Of a stretch of DNA of 64,000 nt, positions 44,288-53,037 are shown piece by piece; positions within the stretch are counted from its first letter, which is position 1, and each line of letters starts with the position of its first letter. Source of the stretch: JANQPX01 sp039197065 (GTDB lineage: Bacteria > Pseudomonadota > Alphaproteobacteria > Geminicoccales > Geminicoccaceae). The translations under genes and the position numbers were made by a program. The stretch lies in the NCBI GenBank assembly GCA_039197065.1, contig JBCCUL010000004.1:248001-312000 (forward strand), in the 5' to 3' direction. Under the pieces are notes generated by a model. The model did not search any database and had not been told where the DNA came from. It saw nothing but the letters and a program-made list of their open reading frames with translations.

Positions 44288-44893
44288 GTGCACATCGCTC
44301 TCTTCGCGCTGTCTTGCAGCGTCTCGACCACGGAGATCGTCGTTCTGAGCCCGCCGCCAAGAGACCGTCGAAATGCCAACGACCGGCGACCTGCCGACAG
44401 CCGCGCCAAGCGCTCCGGGCCTTCCCGTCGCGGCGGCATCAGACCCATGCCGGATCTGCTCGGTAAGCTGCTTGGTAGCGAGGCCAGGCGGCGCGGGCTC
44501 GCGGAGGCGCGGCTGCTGACGGATTGGGCAACAGTGATCGGCGAAACCATCGCCGCCCGCTGTCAGCCGGTCAGCCTCAGCCGGCAAGGCGTTCTGCATC
44601 TCGATGTCACCGGTGGTGCGGCGCTGGAGCTACAGCATGCGGAACTGCAGGTGATAGAGCGCATCAATACCTATTTCGGACGCCGGGCGGTGACCCGCCT
44701 GCATCTCCGCCAAGCCCCGCCGCGCCGCCGCGTGCTGACGCCGCCACCGGCCCCGCCGCCCAAGCTTGATCCCGAAGAAGAGGCCGCCATCGACAAGACC
44801 GTCGAAGGGATAGGCGACGAGGCGCTCCGCCAAGCCCTCGCCTCCCTTGGCCAGACGCTCGGCCGAAAGAGGAAGGCCTCCAAACGCCGATAA
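44288..44893 (+). CDS. dciA: DciA-like (DUF721) replicative helicase loader
   Basis: A 201-residue protein with the DUF721 core (about 55-140): LLGKLLGSEARRRGLAEARLLTDWATVIGETIAARCQPVSL, then GVLHLDVTGGAALELQHAELQVIERINTYFG. DciA-type proteins interact with and load DnaB in bacteria lacking DnaC. A basic N-terminal extension and a proline-rich then charged C-terminal tail flank the core. The start is probably GTG 44288, with AGGGAGA 4 bases upstream. Divergent from mutY with a 71-bp gap, a neighbourhood often seen in alphaproteobacteria. Confidence 0.85.
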   Translation: MHIALFALSCSVSTTEIVVLSPPPRDRRNANDRRPADSRAKRSGPSRRGGIRPMPDLLGKLLGSEARRRGLAEARLLTDWATVIGETIAARCQPVSLSRQGVLHLDVTGGAALELQHAELQVIERINTYFGRRAVTRLHLRQAPPRRRVLTPPPAPPPKLDPEEEAAIDKTVEGIGDEALRQALASLGQTLGRKRKASKRR

Positions 44894-44912
44894 GACAGCC
44901 TTGCCCCAAAGC

Positions 44913-44941
44913 GTGGCTCCAACGGAAAGGTTGGACGCCAC
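44913..44941. terminator. long hairpin between convergent dciA and GST genes
   Basis: GTGGC-TCCAAC (44913-44923) pairs with GTTGGA-(C)-GCCAC (44930-44941) around a GGAAAG loop, an 11-bp stem with one bulged base. It stands 19 bases after the dciA stop and next to a copy of the palindromic repeat at the GST stop, whose sequence it partly resembles. Confidence 0.55.
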
Positions 44942-44950
44942 CGCTCCCAA

Positions 44951-44974
44951 TCCAACGAGGTGGCGGCGCCACTA
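44951..44974 (-). repeat. palindromic repeat element copy at the GST stop codon
   Basis: On the minus strand: CTAGTGGCGCCGCCACCTCG, then TTGGA. The stem GTGGC-GCC-GCCAC uses the last base of the GST stop codon TAG (44972-44974). The 20-base block differs from the 46162-46181 unit at only four positions, three of them in or next to the hairpin stem and loop. Confidence 0.65.
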
Positions 44975-45607
44975 GGCCTTTTCAGGTAAGGGATGGCCAG
45001 GCATCAGCTCATAAGGGTGAACCCAGCCCGGCAGCGCCTCGATACGCTTCAACCAGGCCCCGATGGCAGGATAGTCGTCCCAGGTCACATTGAATTCATC
45101 CGGCCAGAACAGATAGCCGCATAGCGACAGGTCGGCGATCGTCGGCCGATCTGCCGCCACGAACTCGCGATCGGCCAGTTGACCTTCGAGCACTTTGAGA
45201 GCGCTTTTCAGCCGCCCTTGGAGAAAATCCGTGACCGGAGTCTCGCCGGTCTTGGCAAAACGCAGGAGGAACCGGTAGGTGGCGACGCCAGCCGTCAGTT
45301 TGTGATTGTCGAACAGAATCCAGCGCCAGATCTCCCGACGCTCGTCGTCACCATCAGGGCCGAACTTTCCGAACCGCTCGGCAAGATAATCGAGAATGAT
45401 GCCGGACTGCGTCAGAATCTTGCCGCCATGATCGAGGACCGGCACCTCGCCCATGGGATTGATCGCGCGAAAGGCTTCGGTCCGCGTCTCGCCATTGAAG
45501 AAGTCGACGAAACGCGGTCCCCAGTCCGCATTGCAGAGATTTAGCATCAGGGCGGGCTTGTAGGCATTGCCGGATTGAGCGAAACAGTAGAGCTGATATT
45601 CGACCAC
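44972..45607 (-). CDS. glutathione S-transferase family protein
   Basis: A 211-residue cytosolic protein with a thioredoxin-like N-terminal domain (YQLYCFAQSGNAYKPALML; NPMGEVPVLDHGGKILTQSGIILDYL with the cis-Pro and glutathione gamma-glutamyl contact residues). The helical C-terminal domain contains the folding motif FVAADRPTIADLSLCGYL. Start GTG 45607 with GGAGG 7 bases upstream. Its stop codon lies in a palindromic element copy. Substrate unknown. Convergent with dciA. Confidence 0.9.
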   Translation of the reverse strand: MVEYQLYCFAQSGNAYKPALMLNLCNADWGPRFVDFFNGETRTEAFRAINPMGEVPVLDHGGKILTQSGIILDYLAERFGKFGPDGDDERREIWRWILFDNHKLTAGVATYRFLLRFAKTGETPVTDFLQGRLKSALKVLEGQLADREFVAADRPTIADLSLCGYLFWPDEFNVTWDDYPAIGAWLKRIEALPGWVHPYELMPGHPLPEKA

Positions 45608-45767
45608 CAGGGAGCCTCCAGGTTCATGTCAGCCGAGAACAGGCTGCAAACGCCATCATGCTATGTCATCTCGAACATCGAAACCCAGCAACGCCCCCTC
45701 GGGTCATGATAACCTCCTGAGCCTGGACGTGCTGTTGATCTCGTTGCCCAAAGGCTGAAGCGCCGTC

Positions 45768-46145
45768 ATGCAGATCCTCTTAAATCCGCGTGTTCGCATC
45801 GCCTCTTGCGTGGCCTGGTGTCTTTGCTGGCCGGCGATCGCCGTACTTCTGCTGACACCGCTGCCCTTCGCGCTCATCTCGCGTTCGGATCTTCTCGGTC
45901 ATCTCCTGCTGTTCGGGGTCATGACGGCCTCCGTGATCGCGTTCGCCCGAACCCGAAAACAGATCATGGCTCTCTCTTTCCTATCGATTGCCTATGGCGT
46001 CGCCCTCGAATTCGGGCAGGCCTATGTGCCGGGCCGCACCTTCGATGCCGCCGACGCCATCGCCAACGCGCTGGGTGGCATCATCGGATGCCTGATCGCC
46101 ATCGCCCTCCTGGACCGCCTGTTCAACAAGAACGCCAGAGCCTAA
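45768..46145 (+). CDS. VanZ-like small integral membrane protein
   Basis: A 125-residue protein with four hydrophobic segments (about 12-34, 42-60, 67-83 and 98-117). The layout and the short motifs DLLGHLLLFGVM, GVALEFGQAYVPGRTFDAADAIANALGGIIG match the VanZ family: an acidic residue after the third segment and D-x-x-A-N-x-x-G before the last. The role of VanZ outside glycopeptide resistance is unclear. No resistance genes are nearby. Its TAA stop is the start of a triple tandem palindromic repeat. Confidence 0.8.
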   Translation: MQILLNPRVRIASCVAWCLCWPAIAVLLLTPLPFALISRSDLLGHLLLFGVMTASVIAFARTRKQIMALSFLSIAYGVALEFGQAYVPGRTFDAADAIANALGGIIGCLIAIALLDRLFNKNARA

Positions 46146-46201
46146 TGGCGCGGCCACTTCGCTAGTGGTGCGACCACTTCGTTAGTGGTGCGACCACATT
46201 G
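46142..46201 (+). repeat. three tandem 20-bp palindromic repeat units
   Basis: Units at 46142-46161, 46162-46181 and 46182-46201, each C/T-TARTGGYGCGRCCAC-WTYG. Units 2 and 3 share 17 of 20 bases. Unit 1 differs in the stem by paired changes (TGGC/GCCA instead of TGGT/ACCA). Unit 1 begins with the stop codon of the VanZ-like gene. The array separates that gene from the truncated propeptide gene ending at 46268. Confidence 0.8.
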
Positions 46202-46267
46202 GAAGGCGCTCTCCGTATCCTTCGAAGATCTGGCAATCTGGCGTTGGGCTTGTCGATGAAGACCTGT

Positions 46268-46876
46268 CTACGATCGGACCGCGTCCGCACCGGCGAATTC
46301 GGGCTCGGCGAGCGCCACGCCGGCTTCGGCCTGGAGATCGGCCGCTGTGACCAGCGGATTCTTCGATCCTGATGTGATGCGCACCAGATATTCGCCATTG
46401 CCCCGCTGCTCGATCGTCTGCAGCCGATAACGGGTGAGCAACGCCTGCTGCCGATGACCGGGGAAACCATCGTCGAACAGCAGCACGAGATGTCCGTCCG
46501 GTATCATCAAGCTGTGCGGCTTTCCTCTGATGGTGAAGACATGGCTCGCGGCCGCCACCGAAGGCCTGGCGCGCAGCCAATCGAGATTTCGCTCAAGATC
46601 GTCCGGCAGCGTGCGAAGCTCGACCACTTCGAACGCCCCGATCGTCTGACGTGAGGCCGATCCGTTGGTGACGGCGATGCTGTCGACATCGGCCTCGAGC
46701 GCCGCCGCCATTCCCGCGCGCGCGCGCACCGCGATCAGCGTCGCACTTTTTTCGAAGACGACGTCATGGTTTCGATAACGCAACGCAACGATGTCCGCCA
46801 ATCTCTGCGCCCTTCCCGATCGAGTTGGACCGGCCGAAACCTCAGCCTGCAGCCAAACCTGCCTGGGGCCGGACAC
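46268..46876 (-). CDS. S8-protease propeptide-like protein without a catalytic domain (possible remnant)
   Basis: A 202-residue protein starting at GTG 46876. Its end (DGHLVLLFDDGFPG, LLTRYRLQTIEQRGNGEYLVRI, NPLVTAADLQAEAGVALAEPEF) strongly resembles the propeptide of fervidolysin-type S8 proteases, where a catalytic domain with D, H and S motifs normally follows. Here TAG 46268 ends the frame and none of the three frames in the next 120 bp shows an S8 domain. An in-frame TGA lies 4 codons before the start, and a different frame upstream (to 46968) is open, so the 5' end may be damaged too. It may be a decayed gene or a stand-alone protease inhibitor. Confidence 0.5.
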   Translation of the reverse strand: MSGPRQVWLQAEVSAGPTRSGRAQRLADIVALRYRNHDVVFEKSATLIAVRARAGMAAALEADVDSIAVTNGSASRQTIGAFEVVELRTLPDDLERNLDWLRARPSVAAASHVFTIRGKPHSLMIPDGHLVLLFDDGFPGHRQQALLTRYRLQTIEQRGNGEYLVRITSGSKNPLVTAADLQAEAGVALAEPEFAGADAVRS

Positions 46877-47092
46877 TCTGCGTCAAGGAGCGGATCGGAC
46901 GACGGCGTCTCGGCGTCGCCCTCCATCGAAGCGCCTTCAATCCTGCGGTCATTATCCTCGTACCTCAAATATCATCGAACAGTCTAAACATCGTAAATAA
47001 CGTAAACCTGCCTCTCGGGTTCATCAAGCAGTTGATTTCCAGGTCCGGGCAAAGGGCATGACAGCCATCGGAACCGGAAAGCTGCCCACCGA

Positions 47093-47833
47093 TCACCCCT
47101 TGAGATCGCAACCGAGAAAGTTGCGCTCGGCCGCCTTCGCCGCCTCCAGCACGGTAAACGCCCCGGCCGCCGGATCGATCACCGTATCGCCGGGATTGGT
47201 CAAACAGTCGATCAGCCTGGTCTGCAGTCCGACCGGCTTGGCGTGGCCGGCGCGAAAAGCGACTTTCTCGTCCCAGACATCCGGAATGTCGTGCGCCTTC
47301 CAGACACCTTTGGCGCGCAGCGGCTTTTTCTGCAGCACCAGCAGATACTCGCTGGTCCGCCTCGTGCGATAACCCATGCCGATGCGCTTTTTGTTCCAGA
47401 CGATGAGATCCACGGTCTCGAGATCGGTCTTGCCGATCCAGTGTGAAACGCCGGTGCAGAGGTGGTACTTGTCCAGCCAGAGCAAAAGATGGCCGCTGTC
47501 GATCAACACCCGGTCGATCTCGGCGATGAACCGCCCGATCAGCTCATCGTCCATCTGTTCGAGCTTGGCCCTGTCCTTTTGCCGCTCGCCCTCATTGCCA
47601 TATTTCTGCCGATCGAGAACGCCTCGGTATTGCGGATCGAAAATGCAGAGCGGAAAGGAGGCGTGCTGCAGGCTGTCCAGAAAGACGAGGCCATCGGCCT
47701 GATTGCGGGCATTGGGCTTGAAGCTCGGCGGCAGATCGAGCGTCGGCTGCTGCAAGAGCCGCTCATTGCTGAACACGTTCTTCTTGGACTTCGCGCGGTC
47801 AAGCCCGTCGGTGTCGAGTGCGCCGTCCTGCAT
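47093..47833 (-). CDS. orphan site-specific DNA methyltransferase (DPQY-type)
   Basis: A 246-residue protein with beta-class motif order: the catalytic motif IV, FDPQYRGVLDR near residue 64, comes first. HAKPVGLQTRLIDCLTNPG (motif X) and VIDPAAGAFTVLEAAKAAERNFLGCDL (motif I) form the C-terminus. Motif IV is DPQY instead of the usual DPPY. The protein is short and has little room for a target recognition domain beyond residues 75-185. No restriction endonuclease is nearby. It methylates adenine N6 or cytosine N4, or may act on another substrate. The region upstream (47834-47992) is shared with a divergent dehydrogenase gene. Confidence 0.8.
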   Translation of the reverse strand: MQDGALDTDGLDRAKSKKNVFSNERLLQQPTLDLPPSFKPNARNQADGLVFLDSLQHASFPLCIFDPQYRGVLDRQKYGNEGERQKDRAKLEQMDDELIGRFIAEIDRVLIDSGHLLLWLDKYHLCTGVSHWIGKTDLETVDLIVWNKKRIGMGYRTRRTSEYLLVLQKKPLRAKGVWKAHDIPDVWDEKVAFRAGHAKPVGLQTRLIDCLTNPGDTVIDPAAGAFTVLEAAKAAERNFLGCDLKG

Positions 47834-47992
47834 GCCGGCCCTCCCTCTGATCCAGTCCGCCCAAGCGATAGCCGTTCAAGACGCGTCCGTCATCCCGGAC
47901 ATGCTTTCTATCCACAGCTTTTTGCCCTGATCTATCGAACCCGGTCGTTCCGTGCTTCGATCAAGGGATCGAAACGCAGGGAGACAGAGGCG

Positions 47993-48880
47993 ATGCCAGA
48001 GAAACCAGAAAAAATCGGGTTCATCGGACTTGGACTGATGGGCCAGGGCTTCACCAAACGCCTTTGTCAACAGGGCCACCCCGTCATCGGCTTCGATCGT
48101 CTCGCCGAGAAGATGGAGACGGCCAAAGCCCATGGCGTCGTTCCCGCAGGATCGGCCGCCGACGTCGCCAGTGCCGCCAACATCGTCCACATCTGCGTCA
48201 TGACCAAAGCCGATCTCGAGGCGGCGGTCTTCGGTGAAGGCGGTATCGCTGAAAGCGGCTCGGCGGACAAAATCCTGATCGACCATTCCACCACGCCGGT
48301 CGAGGTCACCAAGGCCTTCGCCAAGCGTCTGTTCGAAGGAACCGGCATGGCCTGGGTCGACGCGCCGATATCCGGCGGCCCGCCCGCCGCCGAAGCCGGC
48401 ACCCTCGCCATCATGGTCGGCGCCGATGACGCAGTCATTGCGCGCGTTTTACCTGTCCTGAGCGATCTGGGCGAGCCGACCCACATGGGACCGATCGGTG
48501 CCGGTCAGGTGACCAAGATGGTGAACCAGGTCGTTGTCCTGAACAATTTCTGCATCCTTGCCGAAGCCCTCGCCTTGGCCGAAGCCGGCGGCGTCGACGC
48601 CACGAAGATCCCGTCCGCACTCGGCGGCGGTTATGCCGGCTCGAATATGCTCCAGAAAATCTTCCCGCGCATGATCGAACGGGACTATGCGCCCGCCGGC
48701 TACCTTTTCCAATGCATGAAGGACCTGGACATGGTCCACGACATCGCCCGCGACCTGAAAGTGCCGACGCCGATGGCCCATCAGGCGGCCACGCTCTACC
48801 GCATCATGATGAGCAAAGGCCATGGCGAACTGGATGCGATCTCCGTGCTGAAACTTTATGACGGTGGGGATGGCGTTTGA
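47993..48880 (+). CDS. 3-hydroxyisobutyrate dehydrogenase-family NAD(P)-dependent oxidoreductase
   Basis: A 295-residue beta-hydroxyacid dehydrogenase. The N-terminal GFIGLGLMGQGFTKRL binds the cofactor, DAPISGGPPAAEAGTLAIMVG is the substrate-binding signature, and the catalytic lysine is in GAGQVTKMVNQVVVL near residue 171. The family includes enzymes for 3-hydroxyisobutyrate, tartronate semialdehyde and similar acids. Substrate not determined. ATG 47993 is preceded by GGGAGACAGAGG. The longer open frame to 47462 overlaps the divergent methyltransferase gene and is rejected. Confidence 0.9.
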   Translation: MPEKPEKIGFIGLGLMGQGFTKRLCQQGHPVIGFDRLAEKMETAKAHGVVPAGSAADVASAANIVHICVMTKADLEAAVFGEGGIAESGSADKILIDHSTTPVEVTKAFAKRLFEGTGMAWVDAPISGGPPAAEAGTLAIMVGADDAVIARVLPVLSDLGEPTHMGPIGAGQVTKMVNQVVVLNNFCILAEALALAEAGGVDATKIPSALGGGYAGSNMLQKIFPRMIERDYAPAGYLFQCMKDLDMVHDIARDLKVPTPMAHQAATLYRIMMSKGHGELDAISVLKLYDGGDGV

Positions 48881-48964
48881 ATCCCAAAACCTTCTGGCCG
48901 CAAGAGCTAACCATCAGCACGACGGTTAGACAGCCAAAACTCTCCGGGAACGAGCTTGAAACAG

Positions 48965-49390
48965 ATGACCAAACAAGGCCGCTGCCTCTGCGGCAAAACG
49001 CGTTGGGAATTTGAGGGCGAGGTCACCTGGGCCTGCTATTGCCACTGCGATGATTGCCGCCGCAACTGCGCCGCACCCGTGGTCGCATGGCTCGGCGTCC
49101 CGACCAGGAATTTTCGCTGGCTCGGCGAGCCGCCCAAGACGCTCGAAAGCTCCAAGGGCGTCAGGCGGCATTTCTGTGCTTCATGCGGCTCGCCCATGGG
49201 CTTCGAAGCCGATCATTACGCCGGCGGCATGCATCTCTATGCCGCCTCCCTGGAGGACCCCACGAATTTCGAACCGACATTCCATGTCAATTACCAGAGC
49301 AAGCTTCCCTGGCTTCAGATGAACGACGATCTTCCGAAGCTCGAAGGCACGCTGCTTCAAGCCCCGGAAAATCTCAGAAACTACGACTGA
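48965..49390 (+). CDS. GFA-domain (glutathione-dependent formaldehyde-activating-like) protein
   Basis: A 141-residue zinc protein of the GFA/CENP-V fold. The zinc-binding pattern is complete: GRCLCGKTRWEF, YCHCDDCRRN and HFCASCGSPMGFE. The family was named after a Paracoccus protein proposed to speed up glutathione-formaldehyde adduct formation, but most members are uncharacterised. ATG 48965 is chosen. TTG 48956 (GGGA about 6 bases upstream) is an alternative. It lies 84 bp after the dehydrogenase gene. A link to frmA/fghA at 24.7-26.8 kb is suggested only by function. Confidence 0.88.
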   Translation: MTKQGRCLCGKTRWEFEGEVTWACYCHCDDCRRNCAAPVVAWLGVPTRNFRWLGEPPKTLESSKGVRRHFCASCGSPMGFEADHYAGGMHLYAASLEDPTNFEPTFHVNYQSKLPWLQMNDDLPKLEGTLLQAPENLRNYD

Positions 49391-49438
49391 TCGCGAAAAG
49401 ACAGACGATCGGCGCCACGCAAGCTCAACAGGATGCCA

Positions 49439-50743
49439 TCAAACCGAGGCCGACGTTCGGTCGAACAGCAGCGTGCGCCCCTGATCTCTTGCGGCATCGC
49501 GGTCATAGGTAACGCTGTCGGCCACCTGGCCTGACGGGTCGATCAGGAGAATATCGTCGCCGCTATTACCGAGCTGGACCCGATTGCCGAGCGTCACCCT
49601 CAAACAATCGCCGCTGTCCAGCCTGCCGTCCAGCCGCTGCCCTTCCGCGTCATCATCATGTCGCCGGCGATCTCTGATCTCGAAGCCTGCAAGATCGATC
49701 GGCTGCGGCGTGACGTTCAAAAGCGTCACCGTCTCGTTGCCGCGATCCTGCCCCGCCGGATTGACCAGGGCCGCAACGATGCGAAGCCCGTCGACAGGCG
49801 CCGATACCGGCTGGTCCGGCTGAGGCTCAGGCCTCACATCGACGCCGGGGTCGGTGGTGTCGACGATGGTATCCGGCAGGATCACCAGGTCCTCCGGTTC
49901 GAACAGCATTCGAAGGCGATCGCTGTCCACCTGGACCACGTCATGCATGTTGCCGAGCTCGCCGCTGGGCAGCATCACCAGATCGTTCCGATCGCGCGGA
50001 TCTTCCCTCAGCCAGGCATCGAAGCCCGAAAGCGGCGCACCGGTCTTGAGGAAACGCACCAGGCGTCGAAACAGCTTCGGCCAGATCACCAGCTCTTCGA
50101 GGGTGGGGATGTCGGGCACCGCCGCCGCCTCGCTCACATGAGCGGTGGACGCCGGCCAAAGACCGAGGCGATCGGCGCGCACACGTTTGGTAAGGGACGC
50201 GAGCGGGTCCTTCAAATCGACCGGCAACGAGCTGTAGAAGGCGGGATAGACCAAGCCGTCTTTCAACAGCCTGACATTGACGCTCTCATCGGCGACCGCA
50301 GCGTCGACGAAAAACGGCTCGCCGTCGACAGCATCCCGCTCGCCCGCAAAAACGAAGGCGATCACTCGTCCGAAGCTGTCGAGATTCTTGGCGAGGATAT
50401 GGCCGCGCACAGATAGGGGCTCGGCAGCGGTGACACCCGTCCCGCCGCGGCCGCCGAACGTGACCTCCTCAAAGCCCATGTGGCGCAGCATCGCTTCGGT
50501 CGCAGCATTGCCGAATTCGGCGTTCTGACGTTTGCCGTCAAAATGGGTTTCGAGCGCGTCGATCGCTTCGAAGCGAATATTGATTCGGGTGCGGTCATTC
50601 TTCCAGGCAGGCCGCTGTCCTTCCGGCCCAAGCTGATCGACGAACGACGTCTCGTCGGGCTGAAACCGGATCGTATCGCCATCGGGGCTGAGCCCGACCA
50701 CATGAAAACTGCCCTTAATAAGGGTGTAGCGCATGCCTTCCAT
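49439..50743 (-). CDS. SNase-like nuclease fused to a lamin-tail domain
   Basis: A 434-residue protein. Residues about 5-190 follow the staphylococcal nuclease-like pattern: VVGLSPDGDTIRF, IRFEAIDALETHF, AEFGNAATEAMLRHMGF, DSFGRVIAFVF and VNVRLLKDGLVYPAFY. The catalytic residues of true nucleases are only partly conserved. A linker of about 130 residues leads to a C-terminal lamin-tail domain (VTLLNVTPQPIDLAGFEIRDR, GNRVQLGNSGDDILLIDPSGQVADSVTY). No signal peptide is visible from ATG 50743. ATG 50749 and a longer frame to 50866 are alternatives. It may bind or cut DNA. Not in an operon with the hydrolase upstream (103-bp gap). Confidence 0.72.
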   Translation of the reverse strand: MEGMRYTLIKGSFHVVGLSPDGDTIRFQPDETSFVDQLGPEGQRPAWKNDRTRINIRFEAIDALETHFDGKRQNAEFGNAATEAMLRHMGFEEVTFGGRGGTGVTAAEPLSVRGHILAKNLDSFGRVIAFVFAGERDAVDGEPFFVDAAVADESVNVRLLKDGLVYPAFYSSLPVDLKDPLASLTKRVRADRLGLWPASTAHVSEAAAVPDIPTLEELVIWPKLFRRLVRFLKTGAPLSGFDAWLREDPRDRNDLVMLPSGELGNMHDVVQVDSDRLRMLFEPEDLVILPDTIVDTTDPGVDVRPEPQPDQPVSAPVDGLRIVAALVNPAGQDRGNETVTLLNVTPQPIDLAGFEIRDRRRHDDDAEGQRLDGRLDSGDCLRVTLGNRVQLGNSGDDILLIDPSGQVADSVTYDRDAARDQGRTLLFDRTSASV

Positions 50744-50846
50744 GACCATTCCAATCGGCTTGCCAGACCTGAACATCTGGCGATTTATCAAAGAGGCAAA
50801 GGAAATTAAAGGTTGTTTATGACGATTTGATGTTAGGCCAAAATGG

Positions 50847-51677
50847 TTATCCCAACCGATCCGCAAGCGCCAGGCAGGCGCGGGTGATCGCCGCTGGGCG
50901 TTCCATGGTCACGAGATGGCCGATGTCAGGAATGTCGATCACCTCGGCATTCGGCAGGCGCTTGGTCAGCTCGGCGACGTCGGCGGCGTTGTAGAACACA
51001 TGATCCTGCAGTCCGCTCAACACGGTCACGGGCATATCGAGTTTTTCATAACTCAGATTCCAGTCCGCACCGACACCCGCCGCCAGCAGCCGGGCGGCCC
51101 CGCTGTCGGGATCGAGCGGTTCGTAGGGCTCGTCTTTTAGAAAACTCGCGCTGTTGAGCGCCTGCCAGGCCGGTCCGGTTAGGTGGGGCAGCATCAGATC
51201 CTGGATCAGCCGGCCTCCGCCTATAACGGCGGCGCGGTGAGCGGCGCGGTTGGTCCAATCGAGGCGCGGGCCGGGTTTGCGCAGCGTATTGATGAAGAGA
51301 AGGCCATCGCAGGGCACGCTGCCCGCACCGGACACGCTGCCGAGATGAACCTGCGCTGCAAACAGCCCGCCGATCGAGAGACCAACATAAACCGGGTTGC
51401 GCGGCGCCACATGCTGGAGAAGGGCGATCGAGTCCCGCACGATCCCCTCAGCGCTGATGGCGTCGGCATGGCTGAACGGACTGTCCTTCTGGCCGCGAAA
51501 ATTCCACATGCAAGTGCCATGACCAGCCTCGCGAAGGGCTGGGCCGATCTCCGCCTCCCAGGCGCCGGTGTCACCGGTCAACGCATTGAAAAAGATGAAG
51601 GTTGCACCGTCATCTGCTTCGGGCAAACGATGCTCGTAGAAAAGCCCGTCACCCGTGCCGATCTCAAAGACAGCCAT
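50847..51677 (-). CDS. alpha/beta-fold hydrolase
   Basis: A 276-residue cytosolic hydrolase. TFIFFNALTGDTGAWEAEIG near residue 25 supplies the oxyanion region, YVGLSIGGLFAAQVHLG near 96 the nucleophile serine, VLSGLQDHVFYNAADV near 217 the acid and DIGHLVTMERP near 249 the catalytic histidine. The fold is complete, and the specificity (esterase, lactonase or dehalogenase-like) is unknown. ATG 51677 follows GGGAGA. The frame to 51734 is less likely. Divergent from recA, 168 bp apart. Confidence 0.88.
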   Translation of the reverse strand: MAVFEIGTGDGLFYEHRLPEADDGATFIFFNALTGDTGAWEAEIGPALREAGHGTCMWNFRGQKDSPFSHADAISAEGIVRDSIALLQHVAPRNPVYVGLSIGGLFAAQVHLGSVSGAGSVPCDGLLFINTLRKPGPRLDWTNRAAHRAAVIGGGRLIQDLMLPHLTGPAWQALNSASFLKDEPYEPLDPDSGAARLLAAGVGADWNLSYEKLDMPVTVLSGLQDHVFYNAADVAELTKRLPNAEVIDIPDIGHLVTMERPAAITRACLALADRLG

Positions 51678-51772
51678 GTCAGTCTCCCTTTGCAGGGCGG
51701 GATGTAAAGCAGGAATGATCGTCGATCGACCCACAGATGGCCCGCGACTTTTTCTGCAGCAACAGCTGCCCC

Positions 51773-51801
51773 TTTCCGCGCCGCCCTTCCACCGCTATAA
51801 C
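51773..51801 (+). promoter_or_regulatory. candidate recA promoter
   Basis: TTTCCG (51773-51778), a 17-base spacer and TATAAC (51796-51801). The -10 is good and the -35 poor. No GTTC-N7-GTTC box (the LexA site of most alphaproteobacteria) is visible between 51678 and 51845. Confidence 0.4.
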
Positions 51802-51845
51802 GCTTGGCAGCATCGTGCAAGATGGCAGGCAATAGGACAGACATC

Positions 51846-52931
<1,086 letters not shown>

Positions 52932-52934
<3 letters not shown>

Positions 52935-52990
52935 CGACCTGGTCGTCATTAACCTTGTCACGCAGCCTTAGAGGTTGGATTAACCTTTTC
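52932..52990 (+). terminator. recA 3' hairpins
   Basis: TGACGAC-CTG-GTCGTCA (52932-52948) is a perfect 7-bp stem whose first bases are the recA TGA stop. A second weaker stem, AGGTT-GGATT-AACCT (52972-52986), runs into TTTC. The pair resembles a two-step terminator before the GST gene at 53038. Confidence 0.55.
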
Positions 52991-53037
52991 TGAACCAAGC
53001 TGAGTTAGGTTGATTCTGCATAACGCGGGATCATGAC

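Noticed and set aside
49658..50416. 252-residue plus-strand frame opposite the SNase-LTD gene
   Set aside because: Antisense shadow. The minus strand has coherent domain motifs, this strand has none.
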